From the NCBI GenBank assembly GCA_036227345.1, contig CP109468.1:1860001-1924000 (forward strand): a stretch of DNA of 64,000 nucleotides, in the 5' to 3' direction. The notes under the pieces were generated by a model, which worked only from the letters and a program-made list of their open reading frames with translations, had not been told where the DNA came from and made no database searches. Shown piece by piece: positions 18,847 to 27,124 of the stretch; the stretch's first letter is position 1, and each line of letters starts with the position of its first letter. Source of the DNA: Streptomyces sp. NBC_01463 (GTDB lineage Bacteria; Actinomycetota; Actinomycetes; Streptomycetales; Streptomycetaceae). Position numbers and translations under genes: made by a program.

Positions 18847-19440
18847 CTAGACCGTTTCTTCCGCGCGGGCGGCCGCGAGGCGGACCGCGTCGAGGATCTT
18901 CTCGTAGCCGGTGCAGCGGCAGAGGTTGCCGGAGAGCGCCTCGCGGATGTCCGCGTCGGACGGCTCCGGGGTGCGCTCGAGCAGCTCGTCGGCGGCGACC
19001 AGCAGTCCGGGGGTGCAGAAGCCGCACTGGACGGCTCCGGCGTCGATGAACGCCTGCTGGATCGGGGAGAGTTCACCGGTGTCGCGGGTCTCCTCGGCGG
19101 ACGGCTTGGCCTTCCACCGCTGTGCCTTGTCGACCGTGGTGCCGCAGGCGCCCGACGCGCAGCCGGTGCCGGGGTGGGCCTCGGTGCGGTGGGCGGCGAA
19201 GTCGGCGAGGCCTTCGACCGTGACGACGTCGCGGCCCTCGACCTGGCCGGCCGCGACCAGACAGGAACAGACCGGGACCCCGTCGAGGCGGACCGTGCAG
19301 GAGCCGCACTCGCCCTGCTCGCAGGCGTTCTTGGAGCCGGGCAGGCCCATCCGCTCACGCAGGACGTACAGGAGGGACTCGCCCTCCCAGACGTCGTCGG
19401 CCTCGTGACGTCGGCCGTTGACCGTGAAATTGACGCGCAT
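18847..19440 (-). CDS. Xanthine dehydrogenase 2Fe-2S subunit with an internal insert
   Basis: 197 aa. Plant-type ferredoxin cluster Cys40, Cys45, Cys48 and Cys60, then the second cluster Cys139, Cys142, Cys174 and Cys176 (CGFCTPG, CRCTGY). Standard small subunits of this family are about 150-170 aa. The extra length lies between the two domains, roughly residues 82-122, and adds a CASGAC motif (Cys94, Cys99) plus a charged segment. It relays electrons from the molybdenum centre to FAD. Two bases separate its start from the stop of the FAD subunit. Confidence 0.93.
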   Translation of the reverse strand: MRVNFTVNGRRHEADDVWEGESLLYVLRERMGLPGSKNACEQGECGSCTVRLDGVPVCSCLVAAGQVEGRDVVTVEGLADFAAHRTEAHPGTGCASGACGTTVDKAQRWKAKPSAEETRDTGELSPIQQAFIDAGAVQCGFCTPGLLVAADELLERTPEPSDADIREALSGNLCRCTGYEKILDAVRLAAARAEETV

Positions 19441-19442
19441 GA

Positions 19443-20333
19443 TCAGGCAGCTCCTTCGGTGCTGCGGCCGTTGCCGCGGTACGACTCCCAGGTCCAGCCG
19501 AGGGTCCGGCGGGCCATGATCCCGACCGCGTGCCGGCGGTAGCTCGCGGTGCCGCGCACGTCGTCGATCGGGTTGCAGGCGGCCGCGGCGAGCGTGGCGA
19601 ACTGCTTGGCGACGGACGGCGTGATGATCGTGCGGCTGTCCCAGAACCCGCCCTCTTCCAGCGCGGCGTTCAGGAACTCCTCCGCCTCCTTCGCCCGTAC
19701 GGGTGTCGGGGCGGCGGATCCGATGCCGGTGCGGACGGTGCGGGTCTCCGGGTGCAGTGCCAGGCCGAAGGCGCAGACGGCGATGACCATCGCGTTGCGG
19801 GTGCCGACCTTGGAGTACTGCTGCGGCCCGTCGGCCTTCTTGATGTGCACGGCCCGGATCAGCTCGTCCGGCTCCAGGGCGTTGCGCTTGACGCCGGTGT
19901 AGAAGGCGTCGATGGGGATCATCCGGATGCCGCGGACGGACTCGGCCTCGACCTCGGCGCCCGCGGCGAGCAGGGCCGGGTGGGCGTCACCGGCGGGTGA
20001 CGCGGTGCCGAGGTTGCCGCCGACGCCGCCGCGGTTGCGGATCTGCGGCGAGGCGACGGTGTGCGAGGCGAGCGCCAGTCCGGGCAGCTCGGTGCGCAGG
20101 TGCTCCATGATGGCGCTGTACGGGACAGAGGCGCCGAGCCGTACGCTCTCCTGGCCCACCTCCCACTCGGACAGGTCACCGATGCGGTTCAGGTCCAGGA
20201 GGTACTCGGGCCGCCGGTGGTCGAAATTGATCTCGACCATCACATCGGTGCCGCCCGCGATGGGCACAGCCGTAGGGTGCTCGGCCTTGGCGGCGAGCGC
20301 CTCCTCCCAGCTGGCGGGGCGAAGGAAGTCCAT
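19443..20333 (-). CDS. Xanthine dehydrogenase FAD-binding subunit
   Basis: 296 aa CoxM-like subunit. FAD-binding motifs AGGTDVMVEIN near the N terminus and RNRGGVGGNLGTASPAGDAHPALLA in the centre are clear. Start 20333 (MDFLRPASWEEAL) is the family start. First gene of the three-subunit dehydrogenase operon, divergent from the PucR regulator with 260 bp between. Confidence 0.93.
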   Translation of the reverse strand: MDFLRPASWEEALAAKAEHPTAVPIAGGTDVMVEINFDHRRPEYLLDLNRIGDLSEWEVGQESVRLGASVPYSAIMEHLRTELPGLALASHTVASPQIRNRGGVGGNLGTASPAGDAHPALLAAGAEVEAESVRGIRMIPIDAFYTGVKRNALEPDELIRAVHIKKADGPQQYSKVGTRNAMVIAVCAFGLALHPETRTVRTGIGSAAPTPVRAKEAEEFLNAALEEGGFWDSRTIITPSVAKQFATLAAAACNPIDDVRGTASYRRHAVGIMARRTLGWTWESYRGNGRSTEGAA

Positions 20334-20357
20334 GAGTGGCTCTCTTCTTCTCAATCG

Positions 20358-20405
20358 GGTCGTTCACTGGGGGCTGGAGACGGCCGGCCCTCGACTGGTC
20401 GTTCA
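20358..20405. promoter_or_regulatory. Paired GGTCGTTCA repeats upstream of xanthine dehydrogenase
   Basis: GGTCGTTCA at 20358-20366 and 20397-20405, 39 bp apart start-to-start, within 25-75 bp of the FAD-subunit start. Spacing is nearly the same as the ACTGTTCA pair before the permease, and both end in GTTCA. Confidence 0.4.
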
Positions 20406-20509
20406 TGTGTTGTTAACGCGGTGTGTGGCCCAGTACACAAGCCCTGCTCCACCTGGTGCAGTCACCGAAACCATGAAGGAGTTGGCTGGTCTTCGCCCTC
20501 GTCTTGTAG

Positions 20510-20521
20510 ATTCGAACGAAT
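20510..20521. promoter_or_regulatory. Inverted repeat ATTCG-AA-CGAAT in the pucR promoter region
   Basis: Perfect 5-bp arms with a 2-bp centre, 73 bp before the PucR start. TTGGCT and TAGATT hexamers just upstream and overlapping it could form the pucR promoter (19-bp spacing). Possible autoregulatory site. Confidence 0.35.
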
Positions 20522-20593
20522 GGCGGGGAACGGTTACCTCGCCGCAATACCCAGTTTTCCCCCGCACCAACGAAAGAGAACGGCGGCGACGAG

Positions 20594-22318
20594 ATGCGGC
20601 TGCGCGCACTGCTGGAGACCGACGCGCTGGGCCTGCGGCTGCTCGGCGACGACGAGGAGCTGGACCGGACGGTCCGTGGCGTGATGACCACCGACCTGCG
20701 GGACCCCAGCCGCTACCTCACGGGCGGTGAGCTGGTCCTGACCGGCCTGGCCTGGCACCGGGACGCGACGGACTCGGAGCCGTTCGTACGGATCCTCTCC
20801 GGCGCCGGGGTGGCCGGGCTCGCGGCGGGCGAGGCGGAGCTCGGTGCCATTCCGGACGATCTGGTGGAGGCGTGCCGCCACCACCGGCTGCCGCTCTTCG
20901 CCGTCCATGAGACCGTCGCGTTCGCAACGATCACCGAGCATGTGGTGCGGCAGGTGTCCGGCGAGCGGGCCGGTGACCTGGCGGCGGTCGTCGACCGGCA
21001 CCGCAGGCTGATGACCTCGGGCCCGGCGGGCGGCGGGCCGGAAGTAGTCCTCGATCTGCTCGGCTCCGACCTGGACCTGCACGCCTGGGTGCTCTCGCCC
21101 ACCGGCCGGCAGATCGCGGGCGCCGGCGCGCCGCTGCCCGGCCCGCTGGGTGCGGAACTGGCCGGGCTGCACCTGGCCGCGGTCCGCTCCGGCCGCCGCG
21201 CCCCGCACCGGGCGACGATCGGCGGGGTGACGTATTCGCTCTTCCCGATCCGGAACAACGGCCGGGGAGCCGTGCCGGCCTCCCGTGATGTCCGGGAGTC
21301 GGTGCTCTCCGACTGGCTGCTGGCCGTCGAGGCCGACGCGGGCGACTGGCCGGCGGCCCGGCTCGACCTCCTCCAGGGGGTCACCCAGCTGATCGCGGTC
21401 GAGCGGGACCGGCGCGACGCGGCCCGTACGGTGCGCCGCAGGCTCGCCCAGGAGGTCCTGGAGCTGGTCCAGGCCGGTGCCCCGCCCGCCGAGATCGCCG
21501 CCCGGCTGCGGGTCGCCGCCCCGGTGCTGCTGCCGGGTCTCGGCACCGCTCCGCACTGGCAGGTCGTGGTGGCCCGGGTCGAGTGGGACGAGGACGGCGC
21601 GCCCGGCGGCAGCGGTTCCGGGATCGCGGGCGGCCCGGTCGCCCAGGCGCTGCTGGAGGAGATCCTGGTCGACCCGGCCGTGACCGGGCCGGATTCGGCC
21701 GACCGGATCGCGGTCGCCCATACGGGTGACGAGGCCATCGCGCTCGTGCCGCTGCCCGCCGCGCCGGCGCCGCCGGCGGACGCGGACGACGGCGCCGCCG
21801 ACGACGCCGGGGCCGACGATCCCGCGCTGCACGCCGACGCCCTGCTGGCCGCAGTCCGCACCCCGCTCTCCGCGGGTCTCGCCGACGACGGCCGCCTGAC
21901 ACTGGGTGTCAGTGCTTCGGTGCATTCGCCCGAGGGGCTGCGCGGCGCCCTGGAGGAGGCCCGGCACGCCCGGCGGGTGGCTGCGGCCCGGCCGGGGAGG
22001 GTCTGCGCGGCCGGTCACCACGAACTGGCCTCGCACGTCCTGCTGCTGCCGTTCGTCCCCGACGACGTGCGCCGCGCGTTCACCGCACGCCTGCTCGACC
22101 CGCTGCGGGACTACGACCGGCGGCACCGCGCGGAGCTGATCCCGACCCTGGAGTCGTTCCTGGACTGCGACGGTTCCTGGACCCGCTGCGCGGCCCGGCT
22201 GCATCTCCACGTCAACACGCTGCGCTACCGGGTCGGGCGAATCGAGCAGTTGACGGGGCGTGACCTTTCGCGGCTCGAGGACAAGCTCGACTTCTTCCTC
22301 GCCCTGCGGATGAGCTGA
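20594..22318 (+). CDS. PucR family transcriptional regulator
   Basis: 574 aa. N-terminal PucR domain (about 1-120, starting MRLRALLETDALGLRLLGDDEELDR), a central GGDEF-like/CdaR domain, and a C-terminal HTH_30 with FLDCDGSWTRCAARLHLHVNTLRYRVGRIEQLTGRDL. In Bacillus, PucR controls purine catabolism; the divergent xanthine dehydrogenase operon here supports the same job. The effector is unknown. A low-complexity Pro/Ala/Asp loop near residues 390-420 breaks the central domain. Confidence 0.88.
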   Translation: MRLRALLETDALGLRLLGDDEELDRTVRGVMTTDLRDPSRYLTGGELVLTGLAWHRDATDSEPFVRILSGAGVAGLAAGEAELGAIPDDLVEACRHHRLPLFAVHETVAFATITEHVVRQVSGERAGDLAAVVDRHRRLMTSGPAGGGPEVVLDLLGSDLDLHAWVLSPTGRQIAGAGAPLPGPLGAELAGLHLAAVRSGRRAPHRATIGGVTYSLFPIRNNGRGAVPASRDVRESVLSDWLLAVEADAGDWPAARLDLLQGVTQLIAVERDRRDAARTVRRRLAQEVLELVQAGAPPAEIAARLRVAAPVLLPGLGTAPHWQVVVARVEWDEDGAPGGSGSGIAGGPVAQALLEEILVDPAVTGPDSADRIAVAHTGDEAIALVPLPAAPAPPADADDGAADDAGADDPALHADALLAAVRTPLSAGLADDGRLTLGVSASVHSPEGLRGALEEARHARRVAAARPGRVCAAGHHELASHVLLLPFVPDDVRRAFTARLLDPLRDYDRRHRAELIPTLESFLDCDGSWTRCAARLHLHVNTLRYRVGRIEQLTGRDLSRLEDKLDFFLALRMS

Positions 22319-22359
22319 CTCCCGGGGGTCCCGGCCGTCCCCGCGGGTCCCGGTCGATT

Positions 22360-22373
22360 GTGAAAAGTTTCAC
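22360..22373. promoter_or_regulatory. Inverted repeat GTGAAA-AG-TTTCAC
   Basis: Perfect 6-bp arms with a 2-bp centre, 128-141 bp before the start of the downstream TPR-like gene and 42 bp after pucR. AT-rich against its surroundings. Operator-like; target regulator unknown. Confidence 0.35.
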
Positions 22374-22500
22374 CTGACATTGTCTCGACCTCTTGGCCCG
22401 GCGTGCCATTCCGTGCTGTGATGCGGCCAGACTCAGAGCGTCCGCCCTCTCGACGGCCGGACACTCTCCACAGCTCGATGGCGCGCTCGGGGAGGGCAAT

Positions 22501-23301
22501 GTGGCGTATACCGCCATGTCTGGTTCCGGAACGACAGCAGATGACGATCCGCCGCTCCAGACAGCCGTATGGCGGTTGCGCTCACGCGCCTGCTGGACGG
22601 ACGCCGCGGCTCTGCTCGAACACGACGCCGCCACCGATCCGGCCGCCGCGCTCCAGCGGACGGCCCTGCTGACGGAGCGCTGTCTCTACACCGGACAGGG
22701 CTGGACGGAGGCGGAGGACGCGCTGCGCACCGCCGAGGCCATGGCCCACGACGACGCCGAGCGCGGGGCCGCCGCCTGCGAGCGCGGCTATCTGGCCTAC
22801 GCGTCGACGCTGCTCGGGGTACGGGACCGGGCCGACGAGGCCCGGGTGGCGCTGAGCCGGGCCGCGGCCCTCCTCTCCCCGGCCGCGGCGGGCCGTCCGC
22901 TGCTGGACTTCCGGCGGGGCCTGATCGCGCAGAACATCGCCGACTCGCCGCAGGCCGCCCGGGCCGCGTACCGCAGGGCCCACGCGGGCGCGACCGCCCA
23001 GGGCGACGCGCTCCTGCTCTCCTCCACCTGGCGCCACCTGGCCCTGATCGCGCTGCGCGAGGGCGAGCTCGCCGAGGCCCGGCACGGCTTCGCGGAGTCC
23101 CTGCGGATAAGGGAGGAGCTCGGCTACCTGGTGGGTACGGCCCCGGCGCTCATCGCCCTGGCCGACGCGGAGCCCGAGCCGGAGGCGGCGACCCGGCTGC
23201 GGGCCGAGGCGGGCCGGCTGTTCCGGCTGCTCGGCGGTGTGCCGACCTGGCTGGCACCGCACCTGGACCCGCCGGGTCCGGAGACGGCCGAGGCGAACTG
23301 A
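22501..23301 (+). CDS. TPR-like alpha-helical protein of unknown function
   Basis: 266 aa, almost entirely helical and Ala-rich, with recurring helix pairs (for example TGQGWTEAEDALRTAEAMA and EGELAEARHGFAESLRIREELGY) that look like tetratricopeptide repeats. No catalytic motif. GTG 22501 is favoured because GGAGGG stands five bases upstream; ATG 22516 is an alternative. Usually such proteins are scaffolds. It sits between pucR and a GntR regulator facing the other way, with no clear partner. Confidence 0.65.
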   Translation: MAYTAMSGSGTTADDDPPLQTAVWRLRSRACWTDAAALLEHDAATDPAAALQRTALLTERCLYTGQGWTEAEDALRTAEAMAHDDAERGAAACERGYLAYASTLLGVRDRADEARVALSRAAALLSPAAAGRPLLDFRRGLIAQNIADSPQAARAAYRRAHAGATAQGDALLLSSTWRHLALIALREGELAEARHGFAESLRIREELGYLVGTAPALIALADAEPEPEAATRLRAEAGRLFRLLGGVPTWLAPHLDPPGPETAEAN

Positions 23302-23347
23302 GACGGCGACGGCCTGGGGGCGCCTGGGGGCGGCCCCGGGCCGGGTG

Positions 23348-24109
23348 TCAGCCCCCGGAACCGGCGAAGTGCTCCCGGACGAGTGACTGGACGACGGTGA
23401 CGTCCTGGGCGATCAGCGCGTCCAGCAGTGCCGTGTGCTCGGAGGCGTCCGCCAGCAGGTCGGCGCGCCGGGTGACGGGGTTGCCCTCCAGCGGCCACTG
23501 GGAGCGGCGGTGCAGCTCGTCGGCGACCAGCACCAGCTGGGCGTTGCCGGCGAGGGCCAGCACCGCACCGTGGAAGGCCCGGTCGGCCTCGGCGTAGCTC
23601 GCCCGGTCCCCCACGGCGGCCGCGGCGACGGTGGCGTCGGCCAGCGGGCGCAGGGCGCACCAGCCGGCCGGCGGGACGGTGCGGGCGAGCCGCAGCATGA
23701 CGGGGACCTCGATCAGTGCCCGCACCTCGGCCAGCTCCGCCAGTTCACCGGCGCCGCGCTCGGCGACCCGGAAACCGCGGTTCGGCACGACCTCCACGGC
23801 CCCCTCGACGGCCAGCTGCTGCATCGCCTCGCGCACCGGGGTGGCCGAGACGCCGAAGCGGGCGCCGAGCGCCGGTGCGGAGTAGACCTGTCCGGGAACC
23901 AGCTCGCCGTCGACGAGGGCGGCGCGCAGGGCGTCCAGGATCTGGCCGCGCACGGAGTGCCGCTGCACCGGGGCCCGGGGGGCGGGCGGCTCGCTGTGGG
24001 TGTGCTCCCCACGGGCCTGTTCGGGCACCCGGACGGACGAGGAGGGGGTCACGGATGCGGCGGGCCCGTACGGTGCCCACGCGCTCTCACGCGCTCTGCC
24101 CTGCTCCAC
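23348..24109 (-). CDS. GntR family regulator with FCD domain
   Basis: 253 aa. Winged helix at about residues 55-120 (RGQILDALRAALVDGELVPGQVYSAPALGARFGVSATPVREAMQQLAVEGAVEVVPNRGFRV) and FCD effector domain after it, with metal/ligand residues in AEADRAFHGAVLALAGN and EHTALLDALIAQD. Start GTG 24109 has AGGAGGT four bases upstream. Similar in layout to the GntR gene at 30695. The target is not obvious; the divergent neighbour is an iron-box-controlled reductase, and regulation of that gene is not implied. Confidence 0.85.
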   Translation of the reverse strand: MEQGRARESAWAPYGPAASVTPSSSVRVPEQARGEHTHSEPPAPRAPVQRHSVRGQILDALRAALVDGELVPGQVYSAPALGARFGVSATPVREAMQQLAVEGAVEVVPNRGFRVAERGAGELAELAEVRALIEVPVMLRLARTVPPAGWCALRPLADATVAAAAVGDRASYAEADRAFHGAVLALAGNAQLVLVADELHRRSQWPLEGNPVTRRADLLADASEHTALLDALIAQDVTVVQSLVREHFAGSGG

Positions 24110-24209
24110 GGATACCTCCTCGACCGGTCGCGGGCGCGGCTCGCGAGTACCGCGCCCCGTGTGCACGATAGGCGGACAGGGCTGCAGTTCAAACATCGAT
24201 CCGTTCGGG

Positions 24210-24228
24210 TAAGGTAAGGCTTACCTGC
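24210..24228 (+). promoter_or_regulatory. Iron box (DmdR/IdeR-type operator)
   Basis: TAAGGTAAGGCTTACCTGC matches the actinobacterial iron box (TTAGGTTAGGCTAACCTAA type) with the palindromic AGGTAAGGCTTACCT core. It lies 28-46 bp before the FhuF-like start, where Fe(II)-bound repressor would block transcription. Confidence 0.75.
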
Positions 24229-24255
24229 AAACGATCGCGATTCGGTGGTCCCTGC

Positions 24256-25104
24256 ATGACCCTGCCCACACTGCTTCCCGGCGCCACGACCTCGGCGGTC
24301 ACGGACGCGTACGCGCGCCTCGCCGAGGTCTTTCCCGGCCTGCGCGCCGAGGTGCTCGACGACGGCGAGCCCTCCCCCGACGGCTCCGGCTGGGTGGGCG
24401 CGCACGAGCTCGCGGCCGGCGGCAGCGCGCTGGACACCTTCCTCTCCTGGGACGAGGCGCAGGTGCTCCGGGACTACGGGCAGCAGGCCAGGCCCGATGT
24501 GATCGCCGGCTTCGGACTGCACCGCTACGCCTGGCCGGCCTGCCTGCTGGTGACCGTGCCGTGGTTCCTGCACCGGCGGGTGCCCCGGATCCCGGTCGAG
24601 GACGTCGCGTTCCAGCGGGCACTGGGCCATCTGACCGTGCGGGTGCGGGAATTCGCCTGCCTGCCGGACGATCCGGCGGCCGGGCTGCCGGGCGCGCGGG
24701 TGGTGGCCGACGAGGCCGCGCTGCGCGCCGAGGTGCTCGCGTCCGTGGCCGAACACCTCGGCCCGGTGCTCGACGGCTTCCGCCCGCGCATGCGGCGCGG
24801 CAAGCGGGCCCTGTGGGGCATGGCGACGGACGAGATCGTCGAGGGCCTCTGGTACGTCGCCCATCTCCTCGGTGAGGAGAGGCGCGCGATGGCGGAGCTG
24901 GAGGCGCTCCTGCCGGGCACCACGAAGCCGTACGTCGGCACGGCGGGCTTCCGGGAGCTGACCGGCCCGGACGGCGAGTCACTGCCCACCCGCGACCGTG
25001 CGAGCTGCTGCATGTTCTACACGCTGCGGCCCGAGGACACCTGTGTCACCTGCCCGCGCACCTGCGACGCGGACCGGGTCCGGAAGCTGACGCCCGCGCC
25101 GTAG
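24256..25104 (+). CDS. FhuF-like ferric-siderophore reductase (2Fe-2S)
   Basis: 282 aa. The C terminus RASCCMFYTLRPEDTCVTCPRTCD carries the C-C-x10-C-x2-C motif that binds the 2Fe-2S cluster in FhuF and related siderophore-iron reductases. The rest matches the ferric iron reductase/IucA-like fold in general composition. It probably releases iron from imported siderophores in the cytoplasm. An iron box directly upstream indicates induction on iron starvation, and a 12-bp hairpin follows the gene, so it is a single-gene unit. Confidence 0.85.
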   Translation: MTLPTLLPGATTSAVTDAYARLAEVFPGLRAEVLDDGEPSPDGSGWVGAHELAAGGSALDTFLSWDEAQVLRDYGQQARPDVIAGFGLHRYAWPACLLVTVPWFLHRRVPRIPVEDVAFQRALGHLTVRVREFACLPDDPAAGLPGARVVADEAALRAEVLASVAEHLGPVLDGFRPRMRRGKRALWGMATDEIVEGLWYVAHLLGEERRAMAELEALLPGTTKPYVGTAGFRELTGPDGESLPTRDRASCCMFYTLRPEDTCVTCPRTCDADRVRKLTPAP

Positions 25105-25116
25105 CCCGCACCCTGC

Positions 25117-25148
25117 GGGCTGTCCCGCGATTCCTGGCGGGACAGCCC
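25117..25148 (+). terminator. Terminator hairpin after the ferric reductase
   Basis: 12-bp perfect stem (GGGCTGTCCCGC) with an 8-nt loop, 13 bp past the stop codon. Confidence 0.75.
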
Positions 25149-25356
25149 TGGCTCCGGCGCAGAACCGAGGCCGCTCGCACGAGTGGCGCGAATCGAACAC
25201 AACTCCCCTGCGGCATACGGGCATTCGACCAGATCGCGGTTATCCGGCGGCTCTGCCACCCCATTGGCGTTCTCTTGCCCCGAAACGGCCTGGACGTGTT
25301 CCGATTCCCGGCACGATGGCGGCCGAAACGCCCTATCGCGACGCAAGGGACCGCGC

Positions 25357-26439
25357 ATGAGACTGACCGACATATCGCTTGACTGGCTGCTTCCGGCCGC
25401 CGTGCTGCTCGCGGGGGTCATGGCGGCGGTGGCGGTGGTCGCACGCGGCAAGCGCGCTGCTGACACATCCGCGGCAGCCGACGACTCCTGGGAACGCAGC
25501 GAGGAACGGCGTAGACGCAAGGAAGGGCTCTACGCCACCGCTTCGTACATTCTGCTGTTCTGCTGTGCCGCGGTCGCCGCCGCCCTCTCCTTCCACGGGC
25601 TCGTCGGCTTCGGGCAGCAGAATCTCGGCCTCTCCAACGGCTGGGAGTATCTGGTGCCGTTCGGCCTCGACGGGGCCGCGATGTTCTGCTCCGTCCTGGC
25701 GGTGCGGGAGGCCAGCCACGGGGACGCGGCGCTCGGCTCACGCCTGCTGGTGTGGACCTTCGCCGGGGCCGCCGCCTGGTTCAACTGGGTGCACGCACCG
25801 CGCGGCCTCAACCACGCGGGCGCTCCGCACTTCTTCGCGGGGATGTCGCTCTCGGCGGCCGTGCTCTTCGACCGGGCCCTGAAGCAGACCCGGGTGGCCG
25901 CGCTGCGCGAACAGGGCCTGGTGCCCCGTCCGTTGCCGCAGATCCGGATCGTGCGGTGGCTGCGCGCACCCCGGGAGACCTTCGGCGCCTGGTCGCTGAT
26001 GCTCCTGGAAGGCGTACGCACGCTGGACGAGGCGGTCGACGAGGTTCGCGAGGACCGCCGGGAGAAGGAGCAGAACCGTCTCCGCAGGAAGGACCAGGAG
26101 AAGCTGGACCGGGCGCACATCAAGGCCCTGAACCGGCAGAACCGGGCCTGGGGACGCGTCGGCCGGGGCGGCGCCCAGGTGGACGTCCAGGCCATCTCCC
26201 CCGCGACGGGCTCCGCACAGTCCGTCGCGGAGCCCGCCATATCCGAGCCGGGTCAGCTGCCCCTGCGACCCCGGCCATCCCTGCAAGCCGTGAACGGCCC
26301 GAAATCCAGGGACGTTCCGGAGCTGGGCTCGACTGATCCGAGAGCGGTCGACCTCACTCCCGACGACGACACCCAGGCACTGCCCCGGCTCGACTCGCTG
26401 GAGCAGAAGCTGAAGGACCTGGAGCAGCAGTTCGGCTGA
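25357..26439 (+). CDS. DUF2637 domain membrane protein
   Basis: 360 aa. One N-terminal transmembrane segment (WLLPAAVLLAGVMAAVAVVARG), then the DUF2637 block of three or four segments (SYILLFCCAAVAAALSFHGLVGF, EYLVPFGLDGAAMFCSVLAV, LLVWTFAGAAAWFNWVHA, FFAGMSLSAAVLF), and a long charged cytoplasmic tail ending in a short coiled coil (DSLEQKLKDLEQQFG). Start ATG 25357 is preceded by AAGGGA. Function unknown; related proteins occur near plasmid spread and transfer genes and also, as here, alone on chromosomes. Confidence 0.8.
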   Translation: MRLTDISLDWLLPAAVLLAGVMAAVAVVARGKRAADTSAAADDSWERSEERRRRKEGLYATASYILLFCCAAVAAALSFHGLVGFGQQNLGLSNGWEYLVPFGLDGAAMFCSVLAVREASHGDAALGSRLLVWTFAGAAAWFNWVHAPRGLNHAGAPHFFAGMSLSAAVLFDRALKQTRVAALREQGLVPRPLPQIRIVRWLRAPRETFGAWSLMLLEGVRTLDEAVDEVREDRREKEQNRLRRKDQEKLDRAHIKALNRQNRAWGRVGRGGAQVDVQAISPATGSAQSVAEPAISEPGQLPLRPRPSLQAVNGPKSRDVPELGSTDPRAVDLTPDDDTQALPRLDSLEQKLKDLEQQFG

Positions 26440-26464
26440 TGGATCGTCACACGATCCTGTGGGA

Positions 26465-26501
26465 AACGGCCCTGACGGTCAGACCGACCGTCAGGGCCGT
26501 T
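26465..26501. terminator. Bidirectional terminator hairpin
   Basis: 16-bp perfect stem (26465-26480 and 26486-26501), 5-nt loop, between the convergent DUF2637 and ATP-binding protein genes and overlapping the stop of the latter. A smaller 7-bp stem precedes it at 26441-26457. Confidence 0.8.
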
Positions 26502-26889
26502 CGCCGTCCAGCTCGAACCAGACCACCTTGCCCAGACCGTGCGCGCTGACCCCCCAGGAGTCCGCGAGGCTCTCCACCAGGATCAGCCCCCGGCCGTGCG
26601 TACCGTCGTCGGCGTTCGGTACGTGCGACACGGGCATACCCGGGACGAAGTCCCGCACCTCCACCCGCAGCCTGCGCGGGGCCACGCTCACGGCGACGAC
26701 CGCGCCGTCGTCCGTGTGCACCAGCGCGTTGGTCACCAGCTCACTGAGCAGCAGCTCGGCCACCTGTGCGGGCTCCTCCTTCCATCGGTACCGGAGTAAC
26801 TCCCGCATCGCACATCGCACTTCGGCGACCGCCGCCAGATCGGCACGGCCGAGTCTGCGATGCAGTCTGGCCAGTTCCTGACGCTCCAT
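26491..26889 (-). CDS. RsbW-like ATP-binding protein (HATPase_c_2 family)
   Basis: 132 aa. GHKL ATPase motifs: N box LLLSELVTNALVHT, then VEVRDFVPGMP (G1-like) and HGRGLILVESLADSWG (G2). This is the single-domain anti-sigma-factor/serine kinase-like family that is abundant in streptomycetes. The partner sigma factor or antagonist is not next to it. ATG 26889 follows GGGGGAG; an in-frame GTG at 26907 would add six residues and cannot be excluded. Confidence 0.85.
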   Translation of the reverse strand: MERQELARLHRRLGRADLAAVAEVRCAMRELLRYRWKEEPAQVAELLLSELVTNALVHTDDGAVVAVSVAPRRLRVEVRDFVPGMPVSHVPNADDGTHGRGLILVESLADSWGVSAHGLGKVVWFELDGERP

Positions 26890-27124
26890 CGTCTCCCCCG
26901 CCCACACAGTGAATCGCCCCCTTCTGCTCGGACTTCCTCACGCAATGCATGCCCCACCCCACAGCCCGTCACGCTTGCGGACACATCAATAAGCGCGAAA
27001 CCTCCCCTATGGGGGCCGTTCCGCCACACGGGACCCGGGCACTGCGCCGATCCGGTGAACTTCACGAAAATTCCTCCGACTTGGCGTTGACGGGGCCGCA
27101 TCTACGCGCGTCATCATGGTGGGC

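Noticed and set aside
25178..25268. tRNA-like segment on the minus strand (GTTCGATTC T-loop-like and a possible acceptor pairing)
   Set aside because: The T stem has a mismatch and wobble pairs, position 8 is not U, the acceptor only pairs if the T stem is shortened, and no D or anticodon arm folds well. At best a degraded remnant.
27087..27116. TTGACG as a -35 element for the RNase gene
   Set aside because: No acceptable -10 hexamer at 16-19 bp; promoter left undefined.
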